Shown here piece by piece: positions 55,601 through 61,753 of a DNA stretch of 64,000 nucleotides; the stretch's first letter is position 1, and each line of letters starts with the position of its first letter. The DNA comes from Bacteroidales bacterium (GTDB taxonomy: Bacteria; Bacteroidota; Bacteroidia; Bacteroidales; F082): contig JABFQW010000006.1 in assembly GCA_013141455.1 (NCBI GenBank), forward strand, positions 54,227 through 118,226. Direction: 5' to 3'. The notes beneath the pieces are model-generated. The model worked only from the letters and a program-made list of their open reading frames with translations, searched no databases and was not told the origin of the DNA. Both the position numbers and the translations under genes were made by a program.

Positions 55601-55822
55601 CCAAACCCGGCAATCAATAATATGACGATCAAACTGATGGATAACCAGACGATCCTGGATATTACATTGATCAACAATATGGGCATAACTGTATATGAAA
55701 ACCATGACGTAAAATCAATGGGAACAGTGATAATACCGGTTCAACATATAAAGGCCGGAAACTACACAATCAAAGTGACCGGCAATAACGAAACAGTAAT
55801 AAAATCAGTGATCATTGAATAA
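52649..55822 (+). CDS. Asp-box beta-propeller T9SS surface protein (BNR6)
   Basis: The protein is 1,057 aa, subfamily II (TWEPTNGPYGGPVQCFAEND, GVFAKGVFRSADHG). It has a signal peptide (MKKNLNFTLLFSALLFFFLS ... QAQ). A propeller with Asp boxes (YRTADNGDNW, FRSTNNGLTW, YRSADNGTTW) is followed by a PKD-like domain, two Ig-like modules and the CIEDWGPITLTGGLPEGG domain. A type A sorting domain ends it (LLVYPNPAINNMTIKLMDNQ, then PVQHIKAGNYTIKVTG). No TPR regulator gene lies next to it. It is the closest relative of BNR7 and, in the propeller, of BNR4. Confidence 0.88.
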   Translation: MKKNLNFTLLFSALLFFFLSIESLQAQTWEPTNGPYGGPVQCFAENDSYLFAGSSGGVFAKGVFRSADHGANWTTVNNGLSNVGMGKDIYALAVSGSYIVASTGQGIYRTADNGDNWSVCDYSGTYVPNAFYSIGSDLLAGGSSGLYVSTDNGLTWASQNEGFQGISPPSVPEIQSFVMNGTTLYTGTNQKGIFRSTNNGLTWTTVNGGLGTPSQLSQRNFNSLVFENGDIFAGTFGQGVFRLRDNGNNWTNEVNGLPNFQSKYIRSILIKDSYVYITTLTGLYRSELAGTISWTLQDITPSDLNLVKLFGSGSDIFASTERGVCISTDNTATWTTSFDGMLGLNATVYSAGGTDLFAATSGVGNGYFYRSSDFGESWDMGNMVGAPYPFNGYLFLWKAEGIFRSADNGETWDLIYDFGGLCYFHSMGSTLFATITCCETIYYSNDNGISWTPSTLLDLGGFWGNNILDLTNDGTTLYAGTLNIGVLKSIDNGVNWTTCNTAMGNIPIRAMATDTTYIYAGTSNFYEDPNLQAVGIYRSADNGTTWTLVNNGLGNLDIGSLVINGNDIYAGTKSGIYKSSNNGDNWIPMNDGFTVSPNTTSMVVSGNYLFANNFAPSLGAPIYRRALSGSVPEQPDEIVGTATPCIGSNQTYSVTNVPGVTYAWQVPSDWTILSGNGTNSINVTIGVQAGAVLVTPSNGWGSGPTQFLAVVPTTAVEAEVSIAADQDIFCSGSTAIITAMPVEGGETPVYQWFVNGIENEETGSVLTYIPTNNDEVYTLLTSSLSCVTNNPVQSNTLQLQVTEAIDVIASIDVDKNNVCAGDVMTFTATTTNGGEQPEYSWYVNEAVAGENAPIFSYTPENGDIVSLVFTSSEWCVSQNPVTSNAIVAIVKPLPDVSWNYTDPTTVCIEDWGPITLTGGLPEGGIYSGDGVSGNIFNQAVAGAGNHVISYTYTNADFCSNQVSIEFTVDECLGISEATSRLLVYPNPAINNMTIKLMDNQTILDITLINNMGITVYENHDVKSMGTVIIPVQHIKAGNYTIKVTGNNETVIKSVIIE

Positions 55823-55944
55823 AGAAATCCTTTGTTTTGATTTAGTTGCTTTGTGACCTGAACAGGCTGAAAGCGTGTTACAGGTTGATAGGTCAGGTTT
55901 ATCAGGGTACGGAACGGAAGTTGGACGATGTATTTTCCTGATCT

Positions 55945-55976
55945 AAAAAAAGGGTAGTCTCAGGGCTGCCCTTTTT
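55945..55976 (+). terminator. Intrinsic terminator after BNR6
   Basis: AAAAAGGGTAGTC pairs with GGCTGCCCTTTTT (G-U pairs); T residues are within the arm. Shared cassette type. Confidence 0.75.
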
Positions 55977-56103
55977 ATTTTTAACTGCAAATCAATACAA
56001 GTTTGCACCTACATAGCTCAACGAATTATCTTCTTTCTATATAAAATGAACTGTTCTACGAACCTTAAGTTATACTGTTCAATACCAATCACATAAATAA
56101 GAT

Positions 56104-56170
56104 TGTTCATAAAATGTACAGATGGTTTTCGTATCAGGTTATTACAATGTCGGGGTCGATTTTTTTTATA
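56104..56170 (+). promoter_or_regulatory. Cassette promoter/operator element, copy h
   Basis: TGTTCATAAAATGTACA (one mismatch in the dyad) then GATGGTTTTCGTATCAGGTT and ATTACAATGTCGGGGTCGAT with a T-run. Strong alignment with g and i. It lies directly upstream of BNR7 with no small gene between. Confidence 0.65.
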
Positions 56171-56309
56171 TGCCAGATTAGAATATCAATTTTGCGCAAT
56201 GAAACTGGATTCAGCGTTGAGAGAGAGAATCTCACATTATTCTGAAACGGAAATAGCAACACTATAACATAGCTGATTCAAATTAACATTAACAATTAAA
56301 TAAGCATCT

Positions 56310-59300
56310 ATGAAAAAAAAATTAAACTTTATCTTGTGGTTCAATGCTTTTCTGATTTTTGTCGTGGGCATTGAAACCCTGTCTGCTCAAACCTGGGAAC
56401 CTACCAATGGTCCTTATGGAGAAAGAGTTCAGTGTTTTATCGAAAACAGTTCTTATATTTTCATTGGGACAGGCGGTGGTTATTATGCGCATGGAATTTA
56501 CCGCTCGGCAGATGATGGACTTAGCTGGAGCAGTTGCAATAACGGATTATCCACAGTAAACATGGGACTCGATGTGCCAACCATGGGTTCATCTGGAAAC
56601 TATTTACTTGCTGCTGCCGGATTTAAAGTGTATCGTTCTGATAACAATGGTGATACCTGGATACAAACCAATTATAATGACACTTATGTTCCCACTGTTT
56701 TTGTAAATGATGGAAGCTATTTATATGGGGCAGGGAATATGGGTCTTTATGTTTCGACAGATAACGGTTTAAACTGGATATCAAAAAATAACAATATACC
56801 GGGATTTAGTTCTCAAAATCCTGCGCCAATCCAATCGTTAGTCGTAAGCGGATCATACCTGTATGCCAGCACAAATAACCATGGAATATTCAGGTCGGCT
56901 GATCATGGCGAAACATGGACAACGGTAAATACCGGTTTAGGTAATGCCTATGAAATAGCGCACAGAAACTTCAAAAAGTTAGTCGTTGCCGGTGATGATG
57001 TCTTTGTAGTTGCAGAAGGAACAGGTGTATATCCGATCACTTTTGCAGGAGTTTTCCGGTTAGCCAACAATGGCAATACCTGGACGAATGAATCTACCGG
57101 CTTACCGGTAAATTTCTGGAATGGCCTGATGGTGAAAGATAATCTGATCTATTGTGGTGGTATTTCAGGAATTTATGTTTCCAGTTACAGTGGTCAGTTG
57201 AACTGGTCGGCTTTGAACAGTGATTTGCCGATTCAAAATATTTCCGTACTATACCAGGGATTTACAGATGTTTATACAGCCGGTGAAATGCAGATTTACC
57301 GTTCAACAGATAATTTATCAACATGGACGGCTGTCTATGATCAATTACCGGGCTATCATTCAAATATGATTACCAACATCGGAGATGATGTGTATGCAGA
57401 AATGAACTCGCATCTGTTTCACACGTCTGATTTCGGTGAAAACTGGACCTCACTGAATATGGGTACCTTGAGCGCAGGACCATGGGAACATGGAAACTAT
57501 CTGTTTTGCAGCTACCAATACAGCGATTTTTACCGTTCATCTGACGGTGGCCTTACCTGGACTGAACTTCCAGAATTTGTAAATCTAACATGGGAAGCGC
57601 CTTCTACTTTTTTATCGAAAGGAGATACAATTTTTGCAGGTGGAGGCTTCCAGGGTGATGCCTATGGTATTTTTTATTCGTTGGATAATGGTGAAACCTG
57701 GAGTCAAACCGCTGGTTGTTATGTAGCGCCCGGATCTATAAATCAAGTAGGTAACACTATGTATGCTGGAACTGTAAACGGAAGTTTCATCTCTACGGAT
57801 AATGGTTTGAACTGGAGTCCGTGTTTCCCTTTAAACCCGGGTATTTCGTTGTTTTTTAATGGTTCGGATATCTACTCCACCGGAGGAGGTGTTTTTCATT
57901 CATCAGACAATGGCGCCCATTGGAGTAACATTAGTATTCCTGACAGAACCCACAGTAAATTAGTTTTCAACGGAGACGAAGTATATACAGCCACACTTGA
58001 ACAGATAGGATCGGAATTCATTCCGGGAGGAATATATAAATCAACGGATCAGGGTGCACACTGGACAGAATTTAATGAAGGTTTTGAGTCACTCCCTTAC
58101 GCAACGTCATTGGCAGTTGCCGGAAATTATTTATTTGCAAATAACTTTTTTACTGGTGCTGCAGCGTATCGCAGGGCATTGTCGGGCGATGCTCCATCTG
58201 AACCCGATCCGATCGTAGGTAATGAATCGCCCTGTATTGGCTCAACACAAATCTATAGCGTAACAAATGTTCCTGAAGTCAACTATACCTGGGAAGTACC
58301 TCAGGACTGGATCATCACCGCCGGACAGAATACCAATTCAATTACTGTAACAGTTGGTACTTTCACCGGTTGGGTAAAAGTAACACCTTCAAACGGCTGG
58401 GGAAACGGTCCGGCACGTCTACTAACCGTAACCCCCACACTTACAGCCGATGCCAGTATTTCGATAGAAGCCGGTCAGAACAATGTTTGCCAGGGATCAC
58501 CAGTCGTTATCACAGCCACCCCATCTGAAGGAGGAGACTCACCAGTGTATCAATGGTTTGTGAACGATGTCGAAAATGGCGAAACCGGCCCGGTCTTAAC
58601 CTATATTCCGACCAATAATGATGAGGTGTATGCCTTATTAACCTCTTCACTCGAATGTGTCGTAAACGATCCGGTACAATCAAATATCATACAGATACAG
58701 GTTAGTGAGCCTATTGAAGTAACCGTCACTATTGATGTTGACAAAAACGATGTTTGTGCAGGCGATGTTATGACATTTACCGCCACAACCACGAATGGTG
58801 GTGATCAACCTGAATACAGTTGGTACTTGAACGAGGCAGCTACCGGAGAAAATGCTCCGACATTTGCTTATACTCCTGAAAATGGTGATATCGTATCATT
58901 GGTTCTCACTTCAAGCGAATGGTGTGTTTCGCAGAACCCGGTAACATCAAACGCGATTGTTGCCATCGTGAATCCATTACCCGAAGTTAGCTGGAATTAT
59001 ACCGATCCAACCACGGTTTGTATCGAGGATTGGGGCCCGATTACATTAACTGGGGGTTTACCCGAAGGTGGCGTCTATTCAGGTGACGGTGTTAGCGGTA
59101 ATATTTTCGATCAGGCTGTTGCCGGAGCTGGTAATCACCTTATTAGCTACACCTATACGGATGCTGAGTTTTGCTCAAACCAGACAAGTATCGAATTTAC
59201 GGTTGACGAATGCCTTGGTATTTCAGAATCAGCCACCAGATTGCTCGTTTATCCAAACCCGGCAAACAAAAATATAACGATCAAACTGATGGATAACCAG

Positions 59301-59474
59301 GCTATATTGGATATTACGTTGTTCGACAATATGGGCATAGCTGTATATGAAAACCATGACGTAAAATCAATGGGAACATTGATAATACCGGTTCAACAGG
59401 TAAAGGCCGGAAACTACATTATCAAAGTAACCGGCAATAACGAAACATTAATACGATCAGTGATCATAGAATAA
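56310..59474 (+). CDS. Asp-box beta-propeller T9SS surface protein (BNR7)
   Basis: The protein is 1,054 aa, subfamily II (TWEPTNGPYGERVQCFIENS). It has a signal peptide (MKKKLNFILWFNAFLIFVVG ... SAQ). The propeller has Asp boxes (YRSADDGLSW, FRSADHGETW, YRSSDGGLTW). A PKD-like domain, two Ig-like modules (AGQNNVCQGSPVVITATP and VDKNDVCAGDVMTFTATT), the GGLPEGGVYSG domain and a type A sorting domain (LLVYPNPANKNITIKLMDNQ) follow. The 3' third is almost identical to BNR6 although the propellers differ. The small gene is missing. Confidence 0.88.
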   Translation: MKKKLNFILWFNAFLIFVVGIETLSAQTWEPTNGPYGERVQCFIENSSYIFIGTGGGYYAHGIYRSADDGLSWSSCNNGLSTVNMGLDVPTMGSSGNYLLAAAGFKVYRSDNNGDTWIQTNYNDTYVPTVFVNDGSYLYGAGNMGLYVSTDNGLNWISKNNNIPGFSSQNPAPIQSLVVSGSYLYASTNNHGIFRSADHGETWTTVNTGLGNAYEIAHRNFKKLVVAGDDVFVVAEGTGVYPITFAGVFRLANNGNTWTNESTGLPVNFWNGLMVKDNLIYCGGISGIYVSSYSGQLNWSALNSDLPIQNISVLYQGFTDVYTAGEMQIYRSTDNLSTWTAVYDQLPGYHSNMITNIGDDVYAEMNSHLFHTSDFGENWTSLNMGTLSAGPWEHGNYLFCSYQYSDFYRSSDGGLTWTELPEFVNLTWEAPSTFLSKGDTIFAGGGFQGDAYGIFYSLDNGETWSQTAGCYVAPGSINQVGNTMYAGTVNGSFISTDNGLNWSPCFPLNPGISLFFNGSDIYSTGGGVFHSSDNGAHWSNISIPDRTHSKLVFNGDEVYTATLEQIGSEFIPGGIYKSTDQGAHWTEFNEGFESLPYATSLAVAGNYLFANNFFTGAAAYRRALSGDAPSEPDPIVGNESPCIGSTQIYSVTNVPEVNYTWEVPQDWIITAGQNTNSITVTVGTFTGWVKVTPSNGWGNGPARLLTVTPTLTADASISIEAGQNNVCQGSPVVITATPSEGGDSPVYQWFVNDVENGETGPVLTYIPTNNDEVYALLTSSLECVVNDPVQSNIIQIQVSEPIEVTVTIDVDKNDVCAGDVMTFTATTTNGGDQPEYSWYLNEAATGENAPTFAYTPENGDIVSLVLTSSEWCVSQNPVTSNAIVAIVNPLPEVSWNYTDPTTVCIEDWGPITLTGGLPEGGVYSGDGVSGNIFDQAVAGAGNHLISYTYTDAEFCSNQTSIEFTVDECLGISESATRLLVYPNPANKNITIKLMDNQAILDITLFDNMGIAVYENHDVKSMGTLIIPVQQVKAGNYIIKVTGNNETLIRSVIIE

Positions 59475-59532
59475 AGAAAACCTTTGTTTTGATTTAGTTA
59501 CAATTTGCTTACAAGGACATACCGTCCGGACG

Positions 59533-59562
59533 AAAAGGGCTACATTTAGGTAGCCCTTTTTA
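59533..59562 (+). terminator. Intrinsic terminator after BNR7
   Basis: AAAAGGGCTAC pairs perfectly with GTAGCCCTTTT around ATTTAG. Confidence 0.8.
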
Positions 59563-59625
59563 ATTATGTAAACAATCCTTTTTCCATCTTTCTCGGGCTA
59601 CAAAACCAGTTTCGGAGAATACGAT

Positions 59626-59657
59626 TTGGAGTTATATTGATTTTTACAGTAATTTTG
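59626..59657 (+). promoter_or_regulatory. Promoter of TPR regulator 6
   Basis: TTG, 21 bases, TAATTTTG: matches the Bacteroidota consensus. It lies 38 bases before the ATG at 59696. The sequence TGATTTTTACAGTAATTTTG is shared with TPR3. Confidence 0.75.
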
Positions 59658-59695
59658 ACATCATTGTAACTTCATCCAATAAATTCGTTGTATTG

Positions 59696-61420
59696 ATGAG
59701 ATCGGGCTTATTAATTTTTTTATTCATATATTTTTTCAGCATTCAATTCGCTGAAACACAGCATTATGTGAAAACAGACAGCCTCGATTCGGTATTACGT
59801 GCCCTGAAAGAACCGAACAGGAAGGTTGATGCCATCATCAAATTTCTGGAAGATCCTGAAAATCAATATCTCGAAAACGCATTAGAATTTGCTAAAAGAG
59901 CAAACCAAATTGCACAGGAAGCAGATTATACTACCGGCAGACTGAAAACGATGCTGATTATGGGTAATTATTATTTCAGAAGCAGTGAATATGAGTTGGC
60001 AATGGAATATGCCCAAAAATCGAGAGAGTTGGCCGAGGATCTGAATTATGATAAGGAACTGGCGAATTCATTAAGTTTGATCGGCACCATCTATAACGAA
60101 CTTGGTGATTATGATAAAAGCTCGGGTTACTTTTTTAAAAGTTTAAAATTAAACGAGAAAATTGGCTATAAAGAAGGTATATCGCACTCTTTGGGTAATA
60201 TCGGCATGGATTTCTTTTCGCTGCGTGATCATAAAAAAGCACTCAATTATTTCAACGATGCCCTGACTATTGCGCTTGAAATTCAAAATCAACAAGCCAT
60301 AAAACGGCAATACAACAATATTGCCGTGGTCTATCAGGACCTTCAGAAATACGATACCGCGAACACATTCCTACGCAAGGCACTCGAAATAAATATCAAC
60401 CTGGGTGATAAACTCGGACAGGGTACCAACATCATGAATATCGGCTATGGCCAGTTGAACAGCGCCGATTTTGATAATGCACTTATTAGTTTTCAACAGG
60501 CATTGGATTTGTTTACCGAATTAGATAATCGCCTGCATATGGCTGAGTGCTATCTTAATTTTGGATTTTGTTATCATGATGCAAAAAAAACAGATAAGGG
60601 TATCGAGTATTTTAAACTCGGTTTGAAAGAAGGTCAGAGTCAGGGTTATGACCGCATCATTTACTCGGCTGCAGAAGCACTCAGTAATATTTACACAGAG
60701 CGAAGAGATACAGCAAATGCCTATTCCTATGTTATGATCGAGAAATCGGCTGGTGACAGCCTGTTTGCCAACCAGAAACAGAAACTCTTATCGAAACTTG
60801 AGCTTCAATATATTTATGAGAAGAAGGAGTTTGAACGACAATTAGCCCAACAAACAAAAAATACGATCATGCTGATTATCATTTTCAGCCTGATATCCGG
60901 ATTAGTTATTCTGGGTTTGATTTTTTCGCGGCACAAACTCAAATCCAGGTTCATCTTGCTTGAGAAAGATAAAATAGAATCGGAGTTAGATATAAAAAAC
61001 AGGGAACTCAGCGTTAATCTGATATCACTGATTAAAAAGAATGAGATGCTTTCTGAAATTTCAGATAAGCTCGTACACCTCGAACTGAACGAGAAGGCGA
61101 ATGATACAAAAACTGCCATTTCGAAAATAAGCCGGGAATTACGTAACAGCACCAACGATAAGATGCTCAATGAGTTCTCGATGCGTTTTCAGGAAGTACA
61201 TGCCGGATTTTACGAAAAGCTGCTGAAATCGTATCCCGATTTAACCCAGAACGAGTTAAAGTTATGTGCATTCCTCCGTCTGAATATGTCAACAAAAGAT
61301 ATCGCGGAACTTACCGGTCAACAACTGCCATCGATAGATCGTGCACGATACAGACTTCGTAAAAAATTAGCTTTACCCAGCTCCGAAACCAATCTTGTAA
61401 CCTTCCTATCTCAAATTTAA
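59696..61420 (+). CDS. Membrane-anchored TPR regulator with C-terminal HTH (TPR6)
   Basis: The protein is 574 aa from the ATG at 59696; the ORF-track start at 59693 is a TTG directly before it. A signal peptide (MRSGLLIFLFIYFFSIQFAE) is followed by TPRs (GISHSLGNIGMDFFSLRDHK), a membrane helix near 387-410 (NTIMLIIIFSLISGLVILGL), a coiled coil, and an HTH (LTQNELKLCAFLRLNMSTKD, IAELTGQ, RYRLRKKLAL). It is the close paralogue of TPR3, including the promoter. It sits between BNR7 and the beta-helix gene at 61754. Confidence 0.85.
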   Translation: MRSGLLIFLFIYFFSIQFAETQHYVKTDSLDSVLRALKEPNRKVDAIIKFLEDPENQYLENALEFAKRANQIAQEADYTTGRLKTMLIMGNYYFRSSEYELAMEYAQKSRELAEDLNYDKELANSLSLIGTIYNELGDYDKSSGYFFKSLKLNEKIGYKEGISHSLGNIGMDFFSLRDHKKALNYFNDALTIALEIQNQQAIKRQYNNIAVVYQDLQKYDTANTFLRKALEININLGDKLGQGTNIMNIGYGQLNSADFDNALISFQQALDLFTELDNRLHMAECYLNFGFCYHDAKKTDKGIEYFKLGLKEGQSQGYDRIIYSAAEALSNIYTERRDTANAYSYVMIEKSAGDSLFANQKQKLLSKLELQYIYEKKEFERQLAQQTKNTIMLIIIFSLISGLVILGLIFSRHKLKSRFILLEKDKIESELDIKNRELSVNLISLIKKNEMLSEISDKLVHLELNEKANDTKTAISKISRELRNSTNDKMLNEFSMRFQEVHAGFYEKLLKSYPDLTQNELKLCAFLRLNMSTKDIAELTGQQLPSIDRARYRLRKKLALPSSETNLVTFLSQI

Positions 61421-61753
61421 ACTGCCGTTTTATATTGGTTATTCGTTATTTATGAATCAGAAACACCTTTCTGATCGAATTCCATTGCAAAATCCCGAAT
61501 ACTTGATTCAAATACAACACATTCATTATCAAATATCTACCTGTGATTGTACATAAATTGTACAGATGATTTTCGCCTCAGGTTATTACATTGTCGTGAC
61601 GGATAATTTTTTATTCCAATAAATGCAAATGACATTTGTGACTTTATAATTGAACCGATAACTAACCTTAACTTAAGATCGGTTCAATGTATTGAACAAT
61701 TTTTGAATTTGAATCTGGACAAAACATCACGAATAATTAACTAAAACATCCTT
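61421..61753. other. 333-bp gene-free region
   Basis: It contains cassette element i (61548-61613) and no small gene. A short AT-rich stretch leads to the ATG at 61754. Confidence 0.55.
61548..61613 (+). promoter_or_regulatory. Cassette promoter/operator element, copy i
   Basis: It contains the perfect dyad TGTACATAAATTGTACA, then GATGATTTTCGCCTCAGGTT and ATTACATTGTCGTGACGGAT with a T-run. It is nearly identical to g and h but placed before a non-propeller gene. Confidence 0.7.

Larger units (their letters stand above)
55823..56309. other. 487-bp gene-free region
   Basis: It holds the terminator at 55945-55976 and cassette element h at 56104-56170. No TPR gene is present, and no small gene longer than 22 codons (MKLDSALRERISHYSE at 56200). 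Confidence 0.55.

Noticed and set aside
6582-59474. Annotation of the propeller proteins as sialidases
   Set aside because: Asp boxes (SxDxGxTW) are structural and occur in many propellers. The catalytic Arg triad and Asp/Tyr/Glu arrangement of sialidases was not visible.
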